A stretch of 42,777 bases of DNA from JAAETI01 sp965368515 (GTDB lineage: Bacteria > Actinomycetota > Acidimicrobiia > Spongiisociales > UBA5794). The stretch spans positions 1-42,777 of the forward strand of contig CBDUNF010000004.1 of the NCBI GenBank assembly GCA_965368515.1. Reading direction: 5' to 3'. Made by a program: the position numbers and the translations under genes. The stretch's first letter is position 1. Every line of letters begins with the position of its first letter. The notes below the pieces were generated by a model. That model saw only the letters and a list, made by a program, of their open reading frames with translations. It was not told the origin of the DNA and ran no database searches. This document shows, piece after piece, positions 29,579 to 37,717 of the stretch.

Positions 29579-31915
29579 ATGTCGCAAGTCACGCCACTTC
29601 CGGAGGATTCATCGGCACGGTCAGGCTGGAGGTGGTTCCCGCTGAATGTCGGCACCGCCCTTGCGCTTGCCGTAGTGGTCAGCCTGCTTGCGTTCATGCT
29701 CACCAGCAACGGCGACGCGACAGTCGCAGCGGCGGACGCTGATATCGCACAGTCGGCCGATGGTTCTGGGGGCGAATCCGCTGCTTCTGCGGACGAATCC
29801 GCTGCTTCTGCGGACGGACCCGCAACCCTTGCCGAGGCTGCTCCCGCTACTGCTACTGCTGAGGCGGGTAACCCAGAGCGAGGGGACGAGTCGGCTGTCG
29901 AAACGGCGCCACCGTCCACGGTTGCTGCCGCAGAAAGCCTGCGCGGCGGTGATTCGGCATCGTTCTCAGTCCTGGCGATGGGCGGCGACATAACCAATAT
30001 GGGCTCTACCGAGATCGGTTTCGTTACGAATTTCCCATCCCTGGAATACAGCTGGGAACGCATCGAGCTCTCCGTGGACGGCATGGTCGACATCGGCTGG
30101 CTTGGGGAGCTCAATGGCAGTCTTGTGGCGGTTAGCCCGAGTTGGGATGAATTCGAAGGATCGGGTCAGGCTCTCGTTACCGCCGTTTCGGCCGACGGCG
30201 TGTCCTGGGAAGCGGTTGGCTCCTTCGATCTGCCAACCGACGCTTGGGTGTCGCGCGTTGTGAGCGATGGCGAGCGGTTGTTCGCCTTCGCAGAAACGTG
30301 GAGCGAGAACGGGACCAACGAGCACATCTTCTATGTCAGCGATGATGGTGTCGACTGGTCATCGGCCGCCATCGATCTCCAACCCGAGCCGGACGAGCAT
30401 GTCTACATTCAGAATGCGGAGGCAGGCCCGGCAGGATTGGTTGTCGCCGTCTCTTACGAATCGTCCCCAGAGCAGCAACCCCAGGTTCTCGAGTTTGAGT
30501 CGCTGCAGGTTCAGATCGACCATATGCGCGGTACCTACACTGTGGCCGACATCGATTCCGGAGACGTATTGCTCGAGGGGTCCACAGACGAGTTGTTCAA
30601 CTGGGGTGGCGAAGGGCAGTCGATCTACGACCCGGAAACCGGTGAGCTTCTGACCACCATCCCCTGGGAGGTCTGGGAACGTGCCTACGGTTTGTTCTAC
30701 GAAGGTGGGTATCCGGGTGGCACTCCCTTGCCGATCCCGGTGTACACCGAGGAACCACCGGCGACGGGCGTGATTACGGTTGAACACGACGGCCTGGTCA
30801 TCACCGTCAACGAGTACGGCGGCACCTATTCGGTCACTGATGCCGAATCGGGCGATGAGATTGCGTCCGGAACCCTGGACTACCTCTACCAGGGGCCGCC
30901 ACCTCGCTTTGTCGACGAGTCCGGTGACGTTCTGCTCGAGGTGACCTGGGACGAGTGGTATCAGGCTGAAGAGCAGTCCTATATGCACATGGAGGCCGAG
31001 TACTACGACTACCGAAGCCGCACGGCGCTGCTGACGTCGGTCGATGGCGCCACGTGGCAGAGCGAACCGATCCCCAACCGCAACGGTGCTCATGTTGCCT
31101 ACCTGGTCGCTACGGACGACGGGTTCGTCGCCATGGTGAACGCATACGGGGAATATGGTGACCATCGGTCGGTGTGGAGTTTCAACGGTACGCAATGGGA
31201 CAGCATTGAGACCGAATACTCCGATCTCTGGCTATATCAGGTGGCAACCACAACCGATGGGCTTCTTGGCGTTGGCGAAGGCCCCGGCGGTCCAGCACTG
31301 TGGTCCTCGACCGACGGTATCGAATGGATATCTGAGTTTGCAGTTGTTCCTCAGGACGATGGGTCCTACGTGTCGCTGGCTGACGTGGCTGCAGACGCCT
31401 CGGGCACGGTTGGCGTTCTCTCCCGCAAGGAGAAGTGGTCCGACTACCGGCCGCTGGTCATCGAACAGGACGGCTATACCCTGACGTTTGAGGATGGCGA
31501 GACAGTGTTGCGTGTCACCGATGGCACCGGCGAGACCGTGCTTGCGCTCGGGTGGGAATCGTTCGAGCAGGACGGGGGCTCCGATGTCGTCACCTGGGAC
31601 GAGGGGACGACATACATCAACCTGGACAACCGCGACGTGATTGCAATCGCCGACGAGGATGCTCACGCCGCCATGGAGTCGCGATACGACGAACAGGGTC
31701 AGCTCGGTCTGAGCGTGTTCATCAAAGACCGCGGTCAATGGGCTGAGGCAATCGTGGACGTTGCGGGCGGTCTCAGCGGTGCCTCTCAGCTGTCGATGGT
31801 TGACGGGAAGATCATCATCGGCGGAACGTACTGGGAAAATGTCGAACGGTATCGGTCGGACATACCGGCCGGCAGCTCCTTTGTGATCATTGTCGGCACC
31901 CCGATTGGCGGGTGA
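29579..31915 (+). CDS. Membrane-anchored protein with Asp-box motifs, function unknown
   Basis: I do not recognise a full-length family. The 778-residue product has a short cytosolic N-terminus, one membrane segment (about 22-41) and then a low-complexity Ala/Ser/Glu region to about 145, so most of it should lie outside the membrane. Four S-x-D-G-x-x-W Asp-box motifs occur at about 204, 254, 487 and 577, as in beta-propellers. Three related modules of about 65 residues lie between and after them (about 306-372, 404-465, 631-695), each with a T-Y-x-V-x-D-x-x-S/T-G-x-x-x-L core followed by a Trp-Glu segment. AAGGGGA precedes ATG 29579. It may be a surface-exposed sensor or binding protein. Confidence 0.75.
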   Translation: MSQVTPLPEDSSARSGWRWFPLNVGTALALAVVVSLLAFMLTSNGDATVAAADADIAQSADGSGGESAASADESAASADGPATLAEAAPATATAEAGNPERGDESAVETAPPSTVAAAESLRGGDSASFSVLAMGGDITNMGSTEIGFVTNFPSLEYSWERIELSVDGMVDIGWLGELNGSLVAVSPSWDEFEGSGQALVTAVSADGVSWEAVGSFDLPTDAWVSRVVSDGERLFAFAETWSENGTNEHIFYVSDDGVDWSSAAIDLQPEPDEHVYIQNAEAGPAGLVVAVSYESSPEQQPQVLEFESLQVQIDHMRGTYTVADIDSGDVLLEGSTDELFNWGGEGQSIYDPETGELLTTIPWEVWERAYGLFYEGGYPGGTPLPIPVYTEEPPATGVITVEHDGLVITVNEYGGTYSVTDAESGDEIASGTLDYLYQGPPPRFVDESGDVLLEVTWDEWYQAEEQSYMHMEAEYYDYRSRTALLTSVDGATWQSEPIPNRNGAHVAYLVATDDGFVAMVNAYGEYGDHRSVWSFNGTQWDSIETEYSDLWLYQVATTTDGLLGVGEGPGGPALWSSTDGIEWISEFAVVPQDDGSYVSLADVAADASGTVGVLSRKEKWSDYRPLVIEQDGYTLTFEDGETVLRVTDGTGETVLALGWESFEQDGGSDVVTWDEGTTYINLDNRDVIAIADEDAHAAMESRYDEQGQLGLSVFIKDRGQWAEAIVDVAGGLSGASQLSMVDGKIIIGGTYWENVERYRSDIPAGSSFVIIVGTPIGG
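29773..29814 (+). repeat. Exact 21-bp tandem duplication
   Basis: Two identical 21-base units (29773-29793 and 29794-29814) encode ESAASAD twice in the low-complexity linker of the membrane-anchored protein. Identity at every base suggests a recent slippage event. Confidence 0.85.
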
Positions 31916-31941
31916 GCGAAGCCATAGGCGGTAGCACTCGG

Positions 31942-31947
31942 TACTCT
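31942..31947 (+). promoter_or_regulatory. -10-like box placing acpS as leaderless
   Basis: TACTCT ends six bases before ATG 31954; no Shine-Dalgarno is present. Confidence 0.55.
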
Positions 31948-31953
31948 TGCCCC

Positions 31954-32328
31954 ATGGACATTGTGGGAATGGGAGTAGACCTGGCCGAGGTCGAGAGAGT
32001 GCGCCGCCTGCTCGCCAAGGACGGCGAACGTTTCAAAGCGCGCTGCTTTACGGATCACGAGTGGGAGTATGCCCATCGGTACAAGGACGCATCTGAGCGC
32101 CTGGCAGCACGGTTTGCGGGCAAAGAGGCGGTAATGAAGAGTCTCGGCGTCGGCTGGCGGCACGTCCCATGGCAGGACATCGAAATCACCGGTGGAGGAG
32201 CGCCCACAGTTCGGCTGTCCGGCAAGGCAGCACGGCGGGCTGAGATGCTGGGTGTTGAGAAGGTGATGGTCACCATCACTCATACGGGTGGCCAAGCGCT
32301 CGTGATGGCGCTATCGCTCGGAGGCTGA
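31954..32328 (+). CDS. acpS: Holo-[acyl-carrier-protein] synthase
   Basis: AcpS transfers 4'-phosphopantetheine from CoA to apo-ACP, activating fatty acid synthesis. The 124-residue product has MDIVGMGVDLAEVERV with metal ligand Asp9, CFTDHEWEYA, and RFAGKEAVMKSLGVG with metal ligand Glu58, then VTITHTGGQALVMAL. Length is typical. The frame continues a few codons upstream, but ATG 31954 gives the conserved start and has the leaderless-type TACTCT six bases before it. The stop lies one base before the TTG of the lipoprotein. Confidence 0.96.
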   Translation: MDIVGMGVDLAEVERVRRLLAKDGERFKARCFTDHEWEYAHRYKDASERLAARFAGKEAVMKSLGVGWRHVPWQDIEITGGGAPTVRLSGKAARRAEMLGVEKVMVTITHTGGQALVMALSLGG

Positions 32329-32329
32329 A

Positions 32330-33130
32330 TTGAAACGCGTAGCAATCCTCCTTGTGCTGTTGGCGGCAGGCTGTGGAGGCGATTCGAGTCCGACGACCAC
32401 AGAGGCCGTCGCCACGACGGCAACACCGACGACGTTGGCTACGACGACCACCGCACCTGCCCCGACCACCACGACCGCTGCCTCAACTACGACATCCGAG
32501 GCCACGACTACCACATCCACCACGACTAGCACCACGCTGCCGGTCACGGTATGCCCGGTCCCCGTTGCGTTGCCAACCGGCACACTGTCGTTTTCGGGCG
32601 TCTCCGGAGACTTCGACGGCGACGGAGCGGCCGATGAGCTATTGACGTATCAAGTCGGTCCCGACGATTGGCGGGTGCGCGTGTTGTTTGCAGACGGTGG
32701 TGGGGCAGACGCAGCCATCCCCGATGGGGAGGACTTTGCGCCACCACGCCCGATCGGTGGCTTCGACGTCGATGGTGATGGGCCCGAGGAAGTGTTCCTG
32801 ACCGTAGGCTCGGGCGCTTCCACTGCCCAGGTTGGATTCTTCGATGTTGTGTCGTGTGTTGCGACCCGAGTCACCTCCGGCGGCACACCTGCGGTATTCG
32901 GCGTCGGTGGGTCGGTGGGCATGGTCTCGGGGATCTCGTGTCCCGGCGACGGCTCCATCCACCGCAACTTTGCCTCGTACGTCGCCGAAGACTCGTACGA
33001 GGGTGGCTTTGAGCCATTCCTGCTCGAAGGCTCGGTGCTTACCGGCTTCCCCGGCGATGGTGCCGGGTTCACGGCCGATGAGGCCTTTGCGCTCGCAACC
33101 CTCGACTGCGGCTCGCTGGCCCTTCCGTAG
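32330..33130 (+). CDS. Thr-rich lipoprotein with FG-GAP-like motifs
   Basis: The 266-residue product starts at TTG 32330 with a lipoprotein signal: MKRVAILLVLLAAGC, lipobox LAAGC, lipidated Cys15. Residues about 20-70 are a Thr/Ala/Ser-rich linker. Then come two calcium-loop-like motifs, GDFDGDGAADELL and GGFDVDGDGPEEVFL, of the FG-GAP/integrin type, followed by a globular C-terminal part with three cysteines (GISCPGDGS, VVSCVATR and TLDCGS). It should sit on the outer face of the membrane. Function is unknown. GGAGG at 32319-32324 could serve as Shine-Dalgarno. Confidence 0.8.
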   Translation: MKRVAILLVLLAAGCGGDSSPTTTEAVATTATPTTLATTTTAPAPTTTTAASTTTSEATTTTSTTTSTTLPVTVCPVPVALPTGTLSFSGVSGDFDGDGAADELLTYQVGPDDWRVRVLFADGGGADAAIPDGEDFAPPRPIGGFDVDGDGPEEVFLTVGSGASTAQVGFFDVVSCVATRVTSGGTPAVFGVGGSVGMVSGISCPGDGSIHRNFASYVAEDSYEGGFEPFLLEGSVLTGFPGDGAGFTADEAFALATLDCGSLALP

Positions 33131-33175
33131 CTCCGACCGATCGCCGAGACCCGGGAGCACGGCGACTGTGAGTCC

Positions 33176-33181
33176 TACAAT
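33176..33181 (+). promoter_or_regulatory. -10 box placing nnr as leaderless
   Basis: TACAAT, a near-consensus -10, ends six bases before ATG 33188; there is no Shine-Dalgarno. This is the probable promoter of the nnr-alr-tsaD operon. Confidence 0.65.
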
Positions 33182-33187
33182 CACCGG

Positions 33188-34597
33188 ATGCGTCTTGTGA
33201 TAACCCCCGAAGAGTCCGGCAGGCTCGATGCGGCATCCAGCGAGCCGGTTGCGGTGCTCATGGAGCGAGCGGGTCTCGGGGTGGCGCTGGCTGCGGTCGA
33301 TCTCGGCATTGGATATGGTTCCCGTGTCGTGGTGCTCGCAGGGAAGGGCAACAACGGTGGAGACGGCTACGTAGCAGCTCGCTATCTCCAGGGGCGGGGC
33401 GCCCACGTCACCGTGCACTCACTCGGCTACCCGCAAGACGTGACTTCCGCCGCCGGCCAGGCATGGCAGCGAGCGGTCCGCAGCGGTGTGGCGGTGGTCG
33501 ATTTAGCCGAGCCCGGGCCTGCAGATCTGATCATTGATGCCCTGTTTGGGGTTGGGTTTCGTGGCGACTTGCCGGAAGAAGCACTGCCCTGGCTCGATCA
33601 CGACGCACCGGTGCTGTCGGTCGATGTGCCCAGCGGCCTCGATGCGGCCACAGGAGCGGTCGACGGACGGGCCTTCGTGGCCGACGCCACTGTCACCTTT
33701 CATGCGCTGAAGCCGGGTCACTTGCTGGGCGAAGGCCCGGAGCACTGCGGCATCGTCGTTTCGGTCGACATCGGTCTTCACGGCGGAGACCCGGAGTTCC
33801 GGCTCTGCGACGTCGACGACGCACCGGTGCCACGCCGCGCTCGCACCGCGCACAAGTGGTCGGTCGGCTCGGTTGCTGTCGTCGGCAGTTGCCGGGGCAT
33901 GGTTGGGGCCGGCGTCCTTGCCGCCCAATCAGCGCTCAACGCGGGCGCCGGGAGTGCGGCCGTCGTCTGTCCTGGGGCTATGCAATCTCAGGTTGCGGCG
34001 ATGACGCCCGGCTTGCTCACCAGGGGAGTGGGAGACAGCGACCACTTTGCACCCAGCGACGTCGATGAGGTGCTTGCGTACACCGAGCGTTTCGATGTGG
34101 TTGTGCTAGGCCCGGGCATGGGGCCTGATGGCGGTTTCGGCAGGGAATTTGTCACACGACGTCACGGGAAACTATTGGTCGACGCAGATGGTCTGAACAA
34201 CCTCGGTGGCCTGCAACCGCTGGCAGACCGCAACGACGCAACGTTGATAACGCCTCACGCCGCCGAGTTCACCCGGCTGACCGGTGAACCGGCTTCGTAT
34301 CAAACGGCGCGGCGGCTTCCCGACGAAACCGGAGCTGTCGTCCTGCTGAAGGGGAACCCAACATTCGTGCTCGGCGCCGAGCAGTGGGCGGTCACGACCG
34401 GCGGCCCCGAACTGGCAACCATCGGAACCGGGGATGTGCTGGCAGGCGTTGTCTCCGCGTTGTGGGCAAGAGGTCTCGACGCCGAAGTCGCGGCCCGATC
34501 GGGTGCGTTCTGGCACGGGGTCGCCGGAGCTGATCTAGCCTCCAGGCGTATTGTGACCGCCACAAGCCTGATGAACACCGTCGGAGAGTTCCTGTGA
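33188..34597 (+). CDS. nnr: Bifunctional NAD(P)H-hydrate epimerase / ADP-dependent NAD(P)H-hydrate dehydratase
   Basis: Nnr repairs hydrated NAD(P)H: the N-terminal YjeF-N part epimerises NAD(P)HX and the C-terminal ribokinase-like part dehydrates it using ADP. The 469-residue fusion shows VVVLAGKGNNGGDGYVAARYL and DALFGVGFRG, SVDVPSGLDAATG in the N-terminal domain (1 to about 215), and VLGPGMGPDGG, DADGLNNLGG, TPHAAEFTRLTG, VLLKGNPTFV and IGTGDVLAGVV in the C-terminal domain. The stop overlaps the alr GTG by four bases. Heading this operon is common in actinobacteria. Confidence 0.96.
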   Translation: MRLVITPEESGRLDAASSEPVAVLMERAGLGVALAAVDLGIGYGSRVVVLAGKGNNGGDGYVAARYLQGRGAHVTVHSLGYPQDVTSAAGQAWQRAVRSGVAVVDLAEPGPADLIIDALFGVGFRGDLPEEALPWLDHDAPVLSVDVPSGLDAATGAVDGRAFVADATVTFHALKPGHLLGEGPEHCGIVVSVDIGLHGGDPEFRLCDVDDAPVPRRARTAHKWSVGSVAVVGSCRGMVGAGVLAAQSALNAGAGSAAVVCPGAMQSQVAAMTPGLLTRGVGDSDHFAPSDVDEVLAYTERFDVVVLGPGMGPDGGFGREFVTRRHGKLLVDADGLNNLGGLQPLADRNDATLITPHAAEFTRLTGEPASYQTARRLPDETGAVVLLKGNPTFVLGAEQWAVTTGGPELATIGTGDVLAGVVSALWARGLDAEVAARSGAFWHGVAGADLASRRIVTATSLMNTVGEFL

Positions 34598-35709
34598 GAC
34601 CATCGCACGTCGAGGTTGACCTCAACGCCATTCGGAACAACGCATCGGTCATCGCGGAAGCTATCGCACCGTCAATGCTTTGCGCTGTCGTGAAAGCCGA
34701 TGGTTACGGCCACGGCGATGTCCCCTCGGCCGAGATGGCGTTGGAGGGCGGAGCCCAGTGGCTCGCCGTTGCTCTGGTGGAGGAAGGCATCCGGTTGCGG
34801 GACGCCGGTGTCGATGTGCCGATCCTCTTGCTGTCGGAGCCGACCATCGAAGAAGCACCGTTGGCCGTGAAGTGGAACCTCGTGCCCACCGTCTACCGCC
34901 GCAGCTTCACGAAGATCCTCGCCGATCTCGTCGACGACGATGCGGTCCTGCCGGTTCACCTCAAAGTCGATACTGGCATGCACCGGGTCGGGGCATCGGC
35001 ACAGGCGGCGCTCGAGGTGGCGACGGCTGTCGACGCCGACCCTCGGCTTGAGCTGCAGGGTGTGTGGACGCACTTTTCGGTTGCGGATGAGGATCCCGAG
35101 TTCACCAAGGAGCAAATCAAGCGCTTTGATCGCTTCGTTGCGGCGCTAGCGGAACAGGGCATTGACCCGCCGATGCTGCATGCCGGCAACACAGCTGGCG
35201 GATTGGTTTTCGACTCGGCCCGCTACTCCATGGTGCGGGTCGGGTTGGGTCTTTACGGACTACGACCCGAGCCAAGCATGGCGCGCGATCTGGACCTGCA
35301 ACCGGCGATGAGGGTGATCTCGGCCGTATCGTTCATCCGAGAACTTCCGGCGGGAGCCCGACCCTCGTACGGTCGGCGTCGTGCGATGCCTGCTGCCGGG
35401 CGCGTCGCTACCGTCCCCATCGGGTACGCCGATGGTATTTACCGTCGCCTGGCCAGTGTCGGCGGCGAGGTTCTGATTCGTGGCAAGAGGTACCCGTACG
35501 CCGGAAACGTCACGATGGATCAGATCATCATCGATGTTGGGGGTGACGACATCGAGGTCGGCGACGAGGTGGTGGTTATGGGCAAACAAGGCCTCAACGC
35601 GGTGACTGCCGAGGACTGGGCCGATTGGATGGGAACAATCAACTACGAAATACTCTGCAACTTCGGTCCGCGTCTCCCCCGGCATTATCGGAGGGGTTGT
35701 GGAGCATAA
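34594..35709 (+). CDS. alr: Alanine racemase
   Basis: Alr interconverts L- and D-alanine with PLP, supplying D-Ala for peptidoglycan. The 371-residue product has the PLP lysine Lys34 in CAVVKADGYGHG, KVDTGMHRVG, HAGNTAGGLVFD, the second catalytic base Tyr259 in PSYGRRR, and VGYADGIYRR-type and GNVTMDQIIIDVG motifs in the C-terminal beta domain. It starts at GTG overlapping nnr. The stop overlaps the next gene by 11 bases. Confidence 0.97.
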   Translation: MRPSHVEVDLNAIRNNASVIAEAIAPSMLCAVVKADGYGHGDVPSAEMALEGGAQWLAVALVEEGIRLRDAGVDVPILLLSEPTIEEAPLAVKWNLVPTVYRRSFTKILADLVDDDAVLPVHLKVDTGMHRVGASAQAALEVATAVDADPRLELQGVWTHFSVADEDPEFTKEQIKRFDRFVAALAEQGIDPPMLHAGNTAGGLVFDSARYSMVRVGLGLYGLRPEPSMARDLDLQPAMRVISAVSFIRELPAGARPSYGRRRAMPAAGRVATVPIGYADGIYRRLASVGGEVLIRGKRYPYAGNVTMDQIIIDVGGDDIEVGDEVVVMGKQGLNAVTAEDWADWMGTINYEILCNFGPRLPRHYRRGCGA

Positions 35710-36610
35710 CCAGACAATCACCGCGGTCCCCGGCGTTGAAGTAGGGCACTGGACCGATCTCGAAGCGGCCACAGGGGTGACGGTCATCAGCCTGCCAGAG
35801 CCGAACCTGGCGGTGTTCGAGGCACGCGGTGGAGCGCCCGGTACCCGGGAGACCGCCCTGCTGGCACCGAGCATGAAGATCGAGACAATCCAGGCACTCG
35901 TCTTCTCCGGTGGGTCTGCATTTGGTCTCGCTACCGCCGACGGAGTGATGCGAGAGCTCGCCGCGGAGGGACGCGGGCACCCGACACCGGCCGGTCCGGT
36001 CCCGATAGTTCCTGCCGCAATCCTGTACGACCTTTTTGTCGGTGAGAACGCCCCACCCACCGCAGCCAATGGCGCCGACGCGTATCGGAACCGCTCTTCA
36101 GCCCCGGTGCCGTTGGGGACTATTGGGGCCGGGACTGGGGCCACGGTGTCGAAGTGGGCGGGCTTCGAGAACATGCGGAAATCCGGCGTGGGGTCCGCTG
36201 CAACACGTGTCGGCACTGCAACGGTTGGCGTTCTGGCTGCAGTCAATGCCGTTGGCGACGTCGTCGATTTGCATGGAGAATGGTTGACCGGTGCGCCAAC
36301 GCTCGACAAGCCGGAGATCGAGGGATTCCGGCAGAACACGACCCTGGTGGCTGTTGTCACCGACGCCAGGCTGAGCAAGTCGGACCTGCTGCGATTGGTT
36401 GTGCGCAGCCACGATGCCCTGGCCGTGACGCTGCGCCCGGCCCATACCCGATACGACGGCGACATCATCTTTGCGGTCTCCTGCGGCGAAGAGGAGGCTG
36501 ATATGGATCTTCTCGCCGAGACAGCGTTCAGTGCAACCGCAACCGCGATCATAAGCTCGGTGCAGGCGGCGACGGCCTTGGCCGGGATCCCGGCGGTAGG
36601 CGATGTCTGA
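35699..36610 (+). CDS. P1 family peptidase (DmpA/BapA-like, S58)
   Basis: S58 enzymes are self-processing N-terminal nucleophile aminopeptidases; characterised members release D-amino acids or beta-amino acids. The 303-residue product has the opening VPGVEVGHWTD, GGAPGTRETALLAPS, SGGSAFGLATADG and the predicted autocleavage site around Asn213-Thr214 in QNTTLVAVVTDA, where Thr would be the nucleophile. The GTG start at 35699 lies within the end of alr, with GGAGGGG very close upstream, so the exact start is uncertain. Its place directly after alr hints at D-alanine or peptidoglycan peptide metabolism, which is an inference. Confidence 0.9.
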   Translation: MEHNQTITAVPGVEVGHWTDLEAATGVTVISLPEPNLAVFEARGGAPGTRETALLAPSMKIETIQALVFSGGSAFGLATADGVMRELAAEGRGHPTPAGPVPIVPAAILYDLFVGENAPPTAANGADAYRNRSSAPVPLGTIGAGTGATVSKWAGFENMRKSGVGSAATRVGTATVGVLAAVNAVGDVVDLHGEWLTGAPTLDKPEIEGFRQNTTLVAVVTDARLSKSDLLRLVVRSHDALAVTLRPAHTRYDGDIIFAVSCGEEEADMDLLAETAFSATATAIISSVQAATALAGIPAVGDV

Positions 36611-37268
36611 GCTGAAGTCGGCGAGCGAGCGGGCAGGCGAGCTGACGATCCTTGGCGCCCAGGTGCATGACTGCACGGTATGCCGCCTCTCTGAGACCCG
36701 AACCAACGTGGTGTTTGGCGCCGGAAACCTGAATGCCGACGTCATTTTCATCGGCGAAGGTCCCGGACAGCAGGAAGATGAGCAAGGGCTCCCGTTTGTC
36801 GGTCGGTCGGGGAAGCTCCTCGAGCAGTTACTCGGGGAGATCGGACTCACCCGAGACGATGTCTACATCGCAAACGTGGTCAAGTGCCGGCCCCCGAACA
36901 ATCGTGACCCGCGCCCGGACGAAATCGATGCCTGCAAGGGATACCTGCGCCAGCAACTCGAGCTCATCCAGCCAATGGTCGCGGTGACGCTGGGCAACTT
37001 CGCTTCCAAGCTTCTCCTCCGCACCGACACAGGTATCACCCGGTTGCGGGGTCACGCCTACGAATGGTGGGGTCGACTCCTCGTTCCGACGTTCCATCCC
37101 GCCGCCGCACTGCGAGGGAGCGCCCGGGTTCTCAGCGAGATGCAGGAGGACTTTCAGACGATCCAGGCCATCATCGAGGGTAAGCTCACGAGGCGCCCGC
37201 CCGAATCGGCCACCAACGAGCCGGAGGAAGCGGAGCTCGACCCTGAACAACTGGATCTCTTCAATTGA
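36603..37268 (+). CDS. udg: Family 4 (iron-sulfur) uracil-DNA glycosylase
   Basis: The enzyme removes uracil from DNA in base excision repair. The 221-residue product has the four iron-sulfur cysteines Cys24, Cys27, Cys95 and Cys111, motif GEGPGQQED, the LPFVGRSGKLL segment, NVVKCRPPNNRDP and the C-terminal TFHPAAALR motif. The last 35 residues are a charged tail ending QLDLFN. The start overlaps the P1 peptidase by eight bases, and the stop overlaps tsaE by four. The DNA polymerase bacteriophage-type (SPO1) superfamily label sometimes used is the same fold. Confidence 0.94.
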   Translation: MSELKSASERAGELTILGAQVHDCTVCRLSETRTNVVFGAGNLNADVIFIGEGPGQQEDEQGLPFVGRSGKLLEQLLGEIGLTRDDVYIANVVKCRPPNNRDPRPDEIDACKGYLRQQLELIQPMVAVTLGNFASKLLLRTDTGITRLRGHAYEWWGRLLVPTFHPAAALRGSARVLSEMQEDFQTIQAIIEGKLTRRPPESATNEPEEAELDPEQLDLFN

Positions 37269-37717
37269 TCGACATCTCGACCAACAACGCTGCGGAGACG
37301 CTGGCGCTCGGCCGGCGTCTGGCCTCGATGCTTCGCGCCGGTGACGTGGTGCTACTTGCCGGTGGCCTCGGCGTCGGAAAGACGCTCTTTGCGTCTGGAA
37401 TCGGCGAAGGCCTCGGGGTGGAGGAGCAGATGACCAGCCCTTCGTTCATTCTGGCTCGCTCTCACCAGGGCTTCGTTCCTGTGATTCATGCCGATGTCTA
37501 CCGGCTCGGAACCAGTGCGGAGTTCGAAGACCTCGATCTCTCTGAACAGGCTCGCGACGGGGTGCTGTTGATCGAATGGGGCGATGTAGTCGCACACGGC
37601 GTACCGGAGGACCATCTCATGGTGAAGATCGAGATCGTCGCCGAATCGGAACGGCTGTTTCGCTTCATCCCGTCGGGCTCCTGGATGACAAGGCCGCTTG
37701 GGGAGCTGACATCGTGA
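37265..37717 (+). CDS. tsaE: tRNA threonylcarbamoyladenosine biosynthesis ATPase TsaE
   Basis: TsaE is the ATPase that recycles the TsaB-TsaD complex making t6A37 in ANN-decoding tRNAs. The 150-residue product has the Walker A GGLGVGKT (33-40), the SPSFILARSHQG segment, VYRLGTSAEFEDLDLSE and the LLIEWGDVV motif. It starts at TTG 37265 overlapping udg. The neighbouring tsaB, rimI and tsaD confirm the pathway. Confidence 0.95.
   Translation: MIDISTNNAAETLALGRRLASMLRAGDVVLLAGGLGVGKTLFASGIGEGLGVEEQMTSPSFILARSHQGFVPVIHADVYRLGTSAEFEDLDLSEQARDGVLLIEWGDVVAHGVPEDHLMVKIEIVAESERLFRFIPSGSWMTRPLGELTS

Noticed and set aside
32395..32545. ACG/ACC-rich stretch as a possible satellite or CRISPR-like repeat
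   Set aside because: It is an imperfect run of Thr codons in a lipoprotein stalk, with no unit-spacer structure.
35260..36552. 430-codon minus-strand frame opposite alr and the P1 peptidase
   Set aside because: Both plus-strand genes are well supported by motifs; the antisense frame crosses their boundary and shows no family signature.
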